Made by a program: the position numbers and the translations under genes
The notes under the pieces: generated by a model
Told to the model about the DNA's origin: nothing
Seen by the model: only the letters and a program-made list of their open reading frames with translations
The model's database searches: none
Part shown: piece after piece, positions 33,546-40,796 of the stretch
Numbering within the stretch: position 1 is the first letter of the stretch
Layout: each line of letters starts with the position of its first letter
NCBI GenBank assembly: GCA_030837785.1
Contig: JAUQYA010000159.1
Location: 1-45,522, forward strand
Reading direction: 5' to 3'
DNA length: 45,522 nt
DNA from: Albidovulum sp.
Lineage (GTDB): Bacteria > Pseudomonadota > Alphaproteobacteria > Rhodobacterales > Rhodobacteraceae

Positions 33546-34585
33546 CAACCGCCGTCGTGATCTGCCCGGGCCGGGGCACCTACACCAAGACCGAGCTGGG
33601 CTATCTCAAGCGCCATTTCGGCGACCGCGCCCTGCTCGCGGCTTTCGACGCCGCCCGCGACGCGCTGGGGCAGGAGACGCTGAGCGCGCTCGACGGCGCG
33701 GCGAGCTATTCGGTGGCCAAGCACACAAGGGGCGACAACGCCTCGGCGCTGATCTATGCCGCGACGCTCGGCGACTTCCGCGCCATCGACCGCGAGGCAA
33801 TAGACATCGTCGCCGTCACCGGCAACTCGATGGGCTGGTATTCGGCACTCGCCTGTGCCGGCGCGCTGACCGCCGAGGCGGGGTTCGAAGTCGTCAACAC
33901 GATGGGCACGCTGATGCAGGAGGCGCTGATCGGTGGCCAGCTCGTCCATCCGCACATGGGCGAGGATTGGGTGCCGAACCCGGCGCGAAAGGCCGAACTG
34001 ATGGCGAAGGTCGCGGCGATCGGCGCGCGGCCAGGCCATGTGCTGGCGCTGTCGATCGACCTGGGTGGAATGCTTGTCTTGGCCGGGAACGACGCCGGGC
34101 TGAAGGCGTTCGAGGCCGAGGTTCCGCCGGAACAGGGTCGATTCCCCATGCGGCTCTCCAACCACGCGGCCTTCCATACCGCGCTTCAGGCGCCGGTCGC
34201 CGAACGCGGCCGGGCGCGGCTTTCATCCGGCCTCTTCAGCCAGCCGAAGCTGCCGCTGGTCGACGGGCGGGGGGCGGTCTGGTGGCCGGGATCGACGGAC
34301 GCGCAGGCGCTGTGGGACTATACGCTCGGCCACCAGGTGACCGAAAGCTATGACTTCACCCACGCGATCGGGATCGCGGCGCGGGAATTCGCGCCCGACC
34401 TCTTCATCGTCACCGGCCCGGGCACCACGCTCGGCGGCGCGGTGGCGCAGAGCATGATCCTTGCCAACTGGCGCGGCATGGGATCGAAGACCGAATTCCA
34501 GACACGGCAACAGACGGCGCCGGTGCTGGTCTCCCTCGGAATGGAGGACCAGCGCGGCACCGTCACCAAAGGAGACGCAAGATGA
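33542..34585 (+). CDS. FabD-like acyltransferase with altered active-site residues
   Basis: A 347-residue protein of the ACP S-malonyltransferase fold. The Ser-His dyad is retained: the elbow is GNSMGWYSALA (S96; FabD has GHSLG) and H212 lies in NHAAFHTAL. Q266 (HQVTESYDF) matches the second FabD glutamine. Two key positions differ: the oxyanion-hole Gln11 of the GQG motif is Arg (PGRGTY), and the malonyl-carboxylate-binding Arg117 is Met121 (MGTLMQEA instead of RGxxMQEA, at the same 25-residue spacing from the serine). It is thus unlikely to be a housekeeping malonyl-CoA:ACP transferase. It is translationally coupled at both ends (ATGA overlaps) to the E1 fusion and the aldehyde dehydrogenase. 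Its acyl donor is unknown; a role in handling the acyl group from E1 is speculation. Confidence 0.78.
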   Translation: MTTAVVICPGRGTYTKTELGYLKRHFGDRALLAAFDAARDALGQETLSALDGAASYSVAKHTRGDNASALIYAATLGDFRAIDREAIDIVAVTGNSMGWYSALACAGALTAEAGFEVVNTMGTLMQEALIGGQLVHPHMGEDWVPNPARKAELMAKVAAIGARPGHVLALSIDLGGMLVLAGNDAGLKAFEAEVPPEQGRFPMRLSNHAAFHTALQAPVAERGRARLSSGLFSQPKLPLVDGRGAVWWPGSTDAQALWDYTLGHQVTESYDFTHAIGIAAREFAPDLFIVTGPGTTLGGAVAQSMILANWRGMGSKTEFQTRQQTAPVLVSLGMEDQRGTVTKGDAR

Positions 34586-36081
34586 GCCACAAGGATGTGC
34601 TGAAGGCTGCGGGCCTGAGCGATGCGGAACTGACCGGCGGCACGCTGGCCGTGCATTCGCCGATCGACGGCGCGGAAATCGCCCGCGTGAACGAGACCGA
34701 CCCGGCCACGATGCCCGCGGTCATCGCCAGGGCACAGGCGGCGTTCCGGGCCTGGCGGCAGGTGCCGGCGCCGCGGCGGGGCGAACTGATCCGCCTGCTG
34801 GGCGAGGAACTGCGTGCCTCCAAGGCGGAGCTTGGCGCGGTCGTCACGCTCGAGGCCGGCAAGATCACCTCCGAGGGCCTGGGCGAGGTGCAGGAGATGA
34901 TCGACATCTGCGACTTCGCGGTGGGCCTCAGCCGCCAGATCTACGGCCTGACCATCGCCTCCGAACGCCCCGGCCACCGGATGATGGAAACCTGGCACCC
35001 GATGGGGCCCTGCGCCATCATCACCGCCTTCAACTTCCCCGTCGCGGTCTGGTCCTGGAACACCGCGCTGGCGCTCGTCTGCGGCGACCCGGTGGTCTGG
35101 AAGCCCTCGGAAAAGACGCCGCTGACCGCGATTGCGACGATGAAGATCATGGACCGCGCCCTGAAACGCTTCGGCGACGCGCCGGACGGGCTTTGCCAGC
35201 TTGTGATCGGCGGCCCTGCGGTGGGCGAGGCGCTGGTGAACTCCAGGGACGTGCCGATCGTCTCGGCCACCGGCTCGACCCGGATGGGCGGGATCGTCGG
35301 GCCGAAGGTCGCAGGCAGATGGGGCCGGCCGATCCTGGAACTCGGCGGCAACAACGCGATGATCGTGGCGCCCTCCGCCGACCTCGACATGGCGGTGCGC
35401 GCCGTCGTCTTTTCCGCCGTCGGCACCGCCGGCCAGCGCTGCACCTCGCTGCGCCGGCTGATCGCCCACAACTCGATCCGCGAGGATCTGGTCGCGCGGC
35501 TCGCGAAGGCCTATGGCAGCCTGCCGATCGGTGACCCGCGCAAGGCGACGACGCTGATCGGCCCGATGATCGACCACGGCGCGCGCGACCGGATGCAGGC
35601 GGCGCTGGAAAAGGCCAGGGCCGAGGGCGGCAAGGTTCACGGCGGCAGGACCGTGGCCGAGGGCGTGCCGCAGGGCGGCGCCTATGTGGAGCCCGCCATC
35701 GCCGAGATGCCGAAGCAGACCGACACGGTGCGGACCGAGACCTTCGCGCCGATCCTCTACGTGCTCGGCTACGATACGCTGGAGGAAGCGATCGCCATCC
35801 AGAACGACGTGCCGCAGGGGCTGTCGTCCTGCATCTTCACGCTGAACATGCGCGAGGCGGAAACCTTCCTGTCGGCCGTGGGCTCCGACTGCGGCATCGC
35901 CAACGTCAACATCGGCCCCTCCGGCGCCGAGATCGGCGGCGCCTTCGGCGGCGAGAAGGAGACCGGCGGCGGCCGCGAAAGCGGCTCGGACGCCTGGAAG
36001 GGCTACATGCGGCGGCAGACCAACACGATCAACTACTCGGATGCGCTGCCGCTGGCGCAGGGGGTGAAGTTCGACATCTGA
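34582..36081 (+). CDS. amaB: L-2-aminoadipate-6-semialdehyde (piperideine-6-carboxylate) dehydrogenase
   Basis: A 499-residue ALDH7-type dehydrogenase that oxidises aminoadipate semialdehyde, in equilibrium with delta1-piperideine-6-carboxylate, to L-2-aminoadipate. Motifs: WHPMGPCAIITAFNFPVAVW, the NAD-binding SATGSTRMGG, the Glu in LELGGNNAMIV, the catalytic Cys in GTAGQRCTSLRRL, and the ALDH7 endings NVNIGPSGAEIGGAFGGEKE and GSDAWKGYMRRQTNTINYS. Good ribosome-binding site AAAGGAG before ATG at 34582. Fourth gene of the operon after gcdH, E1 and the FabD-like gene; a strong terminator follows. Confidence 0.92.
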   Translation: MSHKDVLKAAGLSDAELTGGTLAVHSPIDGAEIARVNETDPATMPAVIARAQAAFRAWRQVPAPRRGELIRLLGEELRASKAELGAVVTLEAGKITSEGLGEVQEMIDICDFAVGLSRQIYGLTIASERPGHRMMETWHPMGPCAIITAFNFPVAVWSWNTALALVCGDPVVWKPSEKTPLTAIATMKIMDRALKRFGDAPDGLCQLVIGGPAVGEALVNSRDVPIVSATGSTRMGGIVGPKVAGRWGRPILELGGNNAMIVAPSADLDMAVRAVVFSAVGTAGQRCTSLRRLIAHNSIREDLVARLAKAYGSLPIGDPRKATTLIGPMIDHGARDRMQAALEKARAEGGKVHGGRTVAEGVPQGGAYVEPAIAEMPKQTDTVRTETFAPILYVLGYDTLEEAIAIQNDVPQGLSSCIFTLNMREAETFLSAVGSDCGIANVNIGPSGAEIGGAFGGEKETGGGRESGSDAWKGYMRRQTNTINYSDALPLAQGVKFDI

Positions 36082-36108
36082 CAGGGGTTCGGCCCGTCGG
36101 ACGAGCAT

Positions 36109-36152
36109 CGGCCCGGCCGGTCACTTTGACTGGCCGGGCCGTTACTTTTTTT
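36109..36152 (+). terminator. Intrinsic terminator of the lysine operon
   Basis: A 15-bp stem (36109-36123 with 36127-36141, one mismatch) around the loop CTT is followed by TTAC and a run of seven Ts. It is the clearest Rho-independent terminator in the window and ends the gcdH-to-aminoadipate-semialdehyde-dehydrogenase transcript, so the next gene needs its own promoter. Confidence 0.9.
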
Positions 36153-36164
36153 CATCCCGACACT

Positions 36165-36211
36165 CAATTCGCCGAATTTGCGCGCGCAATCGACAAGTGA
36201 TGCGGCGATTG
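36165..36211. promoter_or_regulatory. Inverted repeats upstream of the lysine/saccharopine dehydrogenase gene
   Basis: AATTC-GCC-GAATT (36166-36178) and CAATCG...CGATTG (36187-36192 and 36206-36211, 13-base spacer) lie 32-77 bases before the gene. They are A/T-richer than the surroundings and are candidate operator sites; the regulator is not known. Confidence 0.3.
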
Positions 36212-36242
36212 TGCTTTCGACACGGATTGGCAGGAGGATGCG

Positions 36243-37319
36243 ATGGCGTTCACGAAGGTTGCGGTTCTGGGCTTGGGCAAGGTCGGCCATCTGGCTGCCG
36301 AACTGCTGGCGGAGGCCGGGTTCGAGGTGACCGGCATTGATGCCCGCGCGGTTTCCGGCTGCCCCTTCCCGGTCAAGGTGGCCGACCTCACCGGCGATCT
36401 CGATGCGGTGCTGAAGGGGCAGGAGGCGGTGCTGTCCTGCCTGCCCTACCACCTGAACAAGGGCGTGTCCTCGGCCGCCCACCGGCTCGGCCTGCACTAC
36501 TTCGACCTGACCGAGGACGTGCCGACCACCAAGCACATTCGCGAACTTGCCAAGACCTCGAAAGGCATCATGGCGCCGCAGTGCGGTCTTGCCCCCGGCT
36601 TCGTCGGCATCGTCGGCGCCCATCTGGCCGAGATGTTCGAGCGTGTGCGCTCCATCCGTCTGCGCGTCGGCGCCCTGCCGCAGAACCCGACCGGGCTTCT
36701 CGGCTACGCCTTCAACTGGTCGCCCGAGGGCGTCGTCAACGAATACCTCAACGACTGCGAGGTGATCGAGGAGGGCGTGCACAAGATCGTCTCGGCGATG
36801 GAATGGCTCGAGACGATCTACATCGACGGCGTGCATCTGGAGGCCTTCACCACCTCCGGCGGGCTCGGCACGATGTGCGAGACCTATGCCGGGCGGGTGG
36901 AAAACATCGACTACAAGACGATGCGCTACCCTGGCCACGTCCAGCTGATGAACTTCTTCTTCCACGAGCTTCTGATGCGCGAAAACCGCGAGACGGCCGG
37001 GAAGATCCTGACCCACGCGAAACCGCCGGTGGACGAGGATGTGGTCTATGTCCATGTCGCGGCCGAGGGCTGGACGGAAGGCCAGCTCAAGCGCAAGGAG
37101 TTCGTGCGCGCCTATTATCCGCTGGAAATCCGCGGGCGCCGGCGCACGGCGATCGCCTGGACGACCTCGGCCTCTGTCGTGGCGGTGATCGAGATGGTGC
37201 GCGCCGGCAAGCTGCCGCAGAAGGGATTCCTCAAGCAGGAGGAAATCCCGCTGACCCCCTATCTCGAAACCCGTACCGGCAACTACTACAACCTCGGCCA
37301 TCGGGGGCGGAACGGCTGA
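36243..37319 (+). CDS. Lysine 6-dehydrogenase or saccharopine dehydrogenase (glutamate-forming)
   Basis: A 358-residue saccharopine-dehydrogenase-family oxidoreductase. The Rossmann start is KVAVLGLGKVGHLAAELLAE; family blocks PQCGLAPGFVGIVGAHLAEM, VGALPQNPTGLLGYAFNWSP, EGVVNEYLNDC, LEAFTTSGGLGTMCETYAG and VENIDYKTMRYPGHVQLMN follow. These resemble both L-lysine 6-dehydrogenase, which makes piperideine-6-carboxylate directly, and glutamate-forming saccharopine dehydrogenase, which needs a separate lysine-ketoglutarate reductase. No such reductase is in the window, which tilts toward lysine dehydrogenase, but the reductase could lie elsewhere. AGGAGG is a near-perfect ribosome-binding site before the ATG. 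It is separated from the upstream operon by a terminator. Confidence 0.82.
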   Translation: MAFTKVAVLGLGKVGHLAAELLAEAGFEVTGIDARAVSGCPFPVKVADLTGDLDAVLKGQEAVLSCLPYHLNKGVSSAAHRLGLHYFDLTEDVPTTKHIRELAKTSKGIMAPQCGLAPGFVGIVGAHLAEMFERVRSIRLRVGALPQNPTGLLGYAFNWSPEGVVNEYLNDCEVIEEGVHKIVSAMEWLETIYIDGVHLEAFTTSGGLGTMCETYAGRVENIDYKTMRYPGHVQLMNFFFHELLMRENRETAGKILTHAKPPVDEDVVYVHVAAEGWTEGQLKRKEFVRAYYPLEIRGRRRTAIAWTTSASVVAVIEMVRAGKLPQKGFLKQEEIPLTPYLETRTGNYYNLGHRGRNG

Positions 37320-37362
37320 CACCGTTCCACGACCGGCGCCCGGGCGGCACGACGGTTCCGCC

Positions 37363-37395
37363 CTGTCCTGCCCGGGCCCGACAGTGTCCTTTTTT
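37363..37395 (+). terminator. Weak terminator candidate after the lysine dehydrogenase gene
   Basis: CTGTC (37363-37367) pairs with GACAG (37380-37384) around a GC-rich loop, followed by a run of six Ts (37390-37395). The stem is short, so confidence is low. Confidence 0.35.
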
Positions 37396-37477
37396 CCCCG
37401 CGCTGCGTTTGGGGGCGTGTCCGTCACCCGATTCGGGTCCATATCTGACGGGAACGTAACCGGCGCGAGGAACGGAC

Positions 37478-38554
37478 ATGGCGAACAGGATCAGGACGAC
37501 AGCGGGCCGCGGGCGGCTTTTCGACAGCGTGCTCGACACGATCGGCGACACGCCGGTCATCCGGGTGAACAACCTCGGACCGGACCACGTGACGCTCTAT
37601 GTCAAGGCGGAAGCGTTCAACCCCGGCGCTTCGGTGAAGGACCGGCTGGCGGTGAACATCATCGAGTCGGCCGAGCGCGAAGGCCGGCTCAGGCCCGGGC
37701 AGACGGTGGTCGAGGCGACCTCGGGCAACACCGGCATCGGCCTTGCGATGGTCTGCGCCCAGAAGGGCTATCCGCTGGTCGTGACGATGGCGGAAAGCTT
37801 CTCGATCGAGCGGCGCCGGCTGATGCGGATCCTCGGCGCGAAGGTCGTGCTGACGCCCAAGGCGGAAAAGGGCGTGGGCATGTACAGGAAGGCCGTCGAG
37901 CTGGCCGAGAAGCACGGCTGGTTCCTGGCCCGCCAGTTCGAGACCAAGGACAACGCCGACATTCACGAATCCACCACCGCGCGGGAAATCCTCGGCGATT
38001 TCGCCGGTCGGCGGCTTGACGTGATCGTCTCGGGCTACGGCACGGGCGGGACGGTGACCGGCATTGGCCGGGTGATGCGGAAGGAGCGGCCCGAACTGCG
38101 GATCGTCCTTTCCGAACCGGCGAATGCCGCGCTTGTTTCCAGCGGCATTCCCCAGGCACGCGGCGTCGACGAATCGCCGGCCGTCAGCCACCCCGCCTTC
38201 CAGCCACACCCGATCCAGGGCTGGACGCCCGACTTCATCCCAGCCGTGCTGCAGGAAGCCCTTGATCGGCGCTTCTACGACGAGCTGGTCCCGGTCGCGG
38301 GCCCCGATGCGGTCCACTGGTCGCGGCAACTGGCGCAGAAGGAAGGCATCTTCACCGGCATCTCCGGCGGCGCCACCTTCGCGGCCGCGCTCAGGGAAGC
38401 CGAGAAGGCCGCGGCGGGTTCGGTCATCCTGGTGATGTTGCCCGACACCGGCGAACGCTACCTGTCCACGCCGCTTTTCGAGGGGATCGTCGAGGACATG
38501 GACGACGACGAACGCGCCCTGTCGCGGTCCACCCCCGGCTACCAGATGGGCTGA
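37478..38554 (+). CDS. cysK: Cysteine synthase (O-acetylserine sulfhydrylase) family
   Basis: A 358-residue fold-type II PLP enzyme that makes cysteine from O-acetylserine and sulfide. Motifs: IGDTPVIRVNNL, the Schiff-base Lys in NPGASVKDRLAVNIIE, substrate loop EATSGNTGIGLAMVCAQKGY, phosphate-binding GYGTGGTVTGIGRV and the C-terminal GIFTGISGGATFAAAL. The C-terminal tail is somewhat longer than in E. coli CysK. GAGGAA precedes ATG at 37478. A cystathionine beta-synthase-like role is a lesser alternative. Nothing ties it to the lysine genes except position. Confidence 0.9.
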   Translation: MANRIRTTAGRGRLFDSVLDTIGDTPVIRVNNLGPDHVTLYVKAEAFNPGASVKDRLAVNIIESAEREGRLRPGQTVVEATSGNTGIGLAMVCAQKGYPLVVTMAESFSIERRRLMRILGAKVVLTPKAEKGVGMYRKAVELAEKHGWFLARQFETKDNADIHESTTAREILGDFAGRRLDVIVSGYGTGGTVTGIGRVMRKERPELRIVLSEPANAALVSSGIPQARGVDESPAVSHPAFQPHPIQGWTPDFIPAVLQEALDRRFYDELVPVAGPDAVHWSRQLAQKEGIFTGISGGATFAAALREAEKAAAGSVILVMLPDTGERYLSTPLFEGIVEDMDDDERALSRSTPGYQMG

Positions 38555-38578
38555 ACGCCTCGCTGCGGAAAGGGCCGG

Positions 38579-39262
38579 TCAGGCAGGCGCGACGTCTGAC
38601 CGCCCCCCGCCCACAAGCCCGTTTTCGTCGAAATGCCGCGGAAAGAAGGCCGCCGCGCAGATGAAGGTCGTCCGCATCGCCTCGGCCGCATCATAGGGAT
38701 CGGTCATCGTCATCATGTCGAGCCAGACGCCTTCGGTCGTGATCCTGAGCAGCCGGGCGATCCGCACCGGATCGCCGCCGCCGCCATCCGCGGCCACGAG
38801 TTGCGCACAGATCTCCTCGATCGTGCGCGTATAGTCGTTGTCGTTCGAACCGCAGAGCGCCTGATACATCGGCCGGCACTGCGCCTCGCCCCAGAAGGCA
38901 CACCAGGCCGAGAGCCGCGCCTTGGTGCAGATCCTCGGGTCGAAGTCGGCGCGAAGCACGGCGTCGAGCTTCTCGGCCGGCGACGGGCCGGCGGCGGCAA
39001 GGGCGGCCGTCCAGTTCTGCCGGTATTCCTCCGCCAGATACTGAAGCGTCTCGGTGAGAAGCCTTTCCTTCGTCTCGAAGTGGAAATTGACCAGCCCGTG
39101 CGAAATCCCGGCCTGCCGCGCCACGTCGGTGAGCGTCGTGCGCGCGTATCCCTGCGCGGCGATCGTGTCGATGGTCGCCTCGATCAGTTGCTGCCGACGC
39201 GCGGCGCGGCTCTGCTTGCGCGGGGTCGCGTCAGGCTTGGCGATGTCGCCGGTGTCGTCCAT
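38579..39262 (-). CDS. TetR-family transcriptional regulator (BetI-like)
   Basis: A 227-residue TetR regulator. The N-terminal HTH (RQQLIEATIDTIAAQGYART, DVARQAGISHGLVNFHFETK) and the following FDPRICTKARLSAWCAFWGEAQCRPMYQ resemble BetI, the choline-responsive repressor. ATG at 39262 begins just before the HTH; the frame is open 93 bases more but lacks a site. It is divergent from the aminotransferase-Rieske-transporter cluster and likely represses it. BetI kinship suggests a quaternary amine ligand, but this is only similarity. Confidence 0.85.
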   Translation of the reverse strand: MDDTGDIAKPDATPRKQSRAARRQQLIEATIDTIAAQGYARTTLTDVARQAGISHGLVNFHFETKERLLTETLQYLAEEYRQNWTAALAAAGPSPAEKLDAVLRADFDPRICTKARLSAWCAFWGEAQCRPMYQALCGSNDNDYTRTIEEICAQLVAADGGGGDPVRIARLLRITTEGVWLDMMTMTDPYDAAEAMRTTFICAAAFFPRHFDENGLVGGGRSDVAPA

Positions 39263-39349
39263 GACCGTTGTCGTTCCGAAAGGCGCCCGATCGCAGAACA
39301 GATAGACCATTGCCGGCCCGGTGCAAGCCGGACGTGATGGCCTGGTCAA

Positions 39350-39396
39350 ATTCATTGACAGCGTAGTCAGAGTATGAATGAATGATCGTACATTTA
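39350..39396 (+). promoter_or_regulatory. Promoter and TetR-type operators before the aminotransferase gene
   Basis: A perfect -35 TTGACA lies at 39355-39360. Around it, TGAC-N6-GTCA (39356-39369) is a perfect inverted repeat, flanked by ATTCAT (39350-39355) and ATGAAT (39374-39379). A second near-palindrome, TGAATGATCGTACATTTA (39379-39396), has TetR-operator-like symmetry with arms AATG and CATT. The -10 is weak (ATGAAT at 17 bases). This puts the transcription start near 39390, so the ATG at 39378 cannot be the start of the downstream gene. Confidence 0.5.
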
Positions 39397-39446
39397 ATGA
39401 GGCTGCGCCCGCGACGAGGCGCCGCCCGCATCCGACAGGTCACATC

Positions 39447-40796
39447 ATGCGCCCGCTTCCAGGCCGGGATCTCAGCAAGTCCAACGCCCATTTCGCCCGC
39501 GCGGCCGAACGCCTGCCTCTGGGCGTTTCATCGACCTTCCGCTACTGGGGCGACGACCGGACGATCTATGTCGATCATGGCAAGGGCGGCCGGATCTGGG
39601 ACATCGACGGCAACGCCTACATCGACTACCGGCTCGGCTACGGCCCCGCGATTCTCGGCTATGCCGACGACCGGGTGGACGCGGCGGCCCGCCGGGGGAT
39701 GGAGGTCGGCGGCGTCTTCGCGCTGTCGACCGAGAACGAACTGGTCGTCGCCGACCGGATCGCGGCGATGGTTCCCGCCGCCGAGATGGTCCGGTTCTCC
39801 AATTCCGGAACCGAGGCGGTGATGGCTGCCCTGCGTCTTGCCCGCGCCCACACCGGGCGAGACAGCTACCTTCTGGTCGAGGGCGGGTACCACGGGCTGT
39901 TCGACGCTGCCATGTGGATGGCCAATGTCGAGGGATGGGACCGCAACTCCAACCGCGACCCCGAAATCGTCTCCTATTCCAGGGGCATCCCGCAGGAACT
40001 GAAGACACTCGCCCATCTTGTGCCGATGAACGACCTGCAACGGCTCGAGGACACGTTTCGCCGCTACGGCGACACGATGGCGGCGATGCTGATCGAGCCG
40101 ATCCAGGGCAACTGCTGCGGCATCGCCGCCTCGGCCGACTACGTCCGCCTCGCCCGCTCGCTCTGTGACCAGTATGGTGTGCTTCTGATCATCGACGAGG
40201 TGAAGACGGGTTTCCGCGTCGCCAGGGGTGGCGTGCAGTCGCTCTATGGCGTGACCCCCGATATCTGCACCTTCGCCAAGGCCGTGGCGAACGGCTATCC
40301 GATCGCCGTCGTCGCGGGGCGGCGGGAGGTGATGCGCACCTTCCGCTATGGCGGGGCCGCGCACGGCGGCACCTACACGGCCCATGCCGTCAGCCTCGCC
40401 GCCGCCGCGGAATGCCTGCGCATCCTGGACGAAACCCCTGCGCTGGAGACGATCGCGCGCTATGGCGAGGCGCTGAAGGCCGGCATCTCCGCCATTCTCA
40501 ACCGCCGCGGCATCGCCCATTCCTACGCAGGCCATCCCTCCATGTTCGGGCTCTTCTTCGCCGAGAGGGCGCCCGACAACTACCGTGACTGGAAGACTTC
40601 GGACTATTCGTTCTACGACCAGATGGCGCATTACCTGCACGACCTCGGCGTGATCTGCGAGCCCGACTCGCGCGAACCCTGGTTCGTCTGCGAGGCGCAC
40701 GGGACCGACAGCCACTGCCTTGCCGAGACGCTGAAGGCGGTGGAGACGGCCGTCGACCTGACGCTCGAACATGTCGAGGCCGACAGACGCGCATGA
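39447..40796 (+). CDS. Class III aminotransferase (glutamate-1-semialdehyde-aminomutase-like)
   Basis: A 449-residue fold-type I PLP enzyme of the HemL-like branch. Seen are SKSNAHFARAAERLPLGVSS, the PLP segment FSNSGTEAVMAALRLARAHT, VEGGYHGLFDAAM, the Asp motif LLIIDEVKTGFRVARGG and the Schiff-base Lys in CTFAKAVANGYPIA. Start at 39447 is preferred because an upstream ATG (39378) lies within the promoter. The housekeeping heme role is unlikely because the gene is in a regulated catabolic cluster with a Rieske oxygenase and a transporter; it may transaminate the amine product. It overlaps the Rieske gene by four bases (ATGA). Confidence 0.83.
   Translation: MRPLPGRDLSKSNAHFARAAERLPLGVSSTFRYWGDDRTIYVDHGKGGRIWDIDGNAYIDYRLGYGPAILGYADDRVDAAARRGMEVGGVFALSTENELVVADRIAAMVPAAEMVRFSNSGTEAVMAALRLARAHTGRDSYLLVEGGYHGLFDAAMWMANVEGWDRNSNRDPEIVSYSRGIPQELKTLAHLVPMNDLQRLEDTFRRYGDTMAAMLIEPIQGNCCGIAASADYVRLARSLCDQYGVLLIIDEVKTGFRVARGGVQSLYGVTPDICTFAKAVANGYPIAVVAGRREVMRTFRYGGAAHGGTYTAHAVSLAAAAECLRILDETPALETIARYGEALKAGISAILNRRGIAHSYAGHPSMFGLFFAERAPDNYRDWKTSDYSFYDQMAHYLHDLGVICEPDSREPWFVCEAHGTDSHCLAETLKAVETAVDLTLEHVEADRRA

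Noticed and set aside
34348..37442. Minus-strand open frames opposite the aldehyde dehydrogenase and lysine dehydrogenase genes
   Set aside because: The plus-strand enzymes have every catalytic motif; the minus frames have none and even run through the terminator at 36109-36152.
39447..40796. Heme biosynthesis glutamate-1-semialdehyde aminomutase (hemL)
   Set aside because: Alphaproteobacteria normally make 5-aminolevulinate by the HemA condensation route, and this gene is in a regulated catabolic cluster; only the fold is HemL-like.
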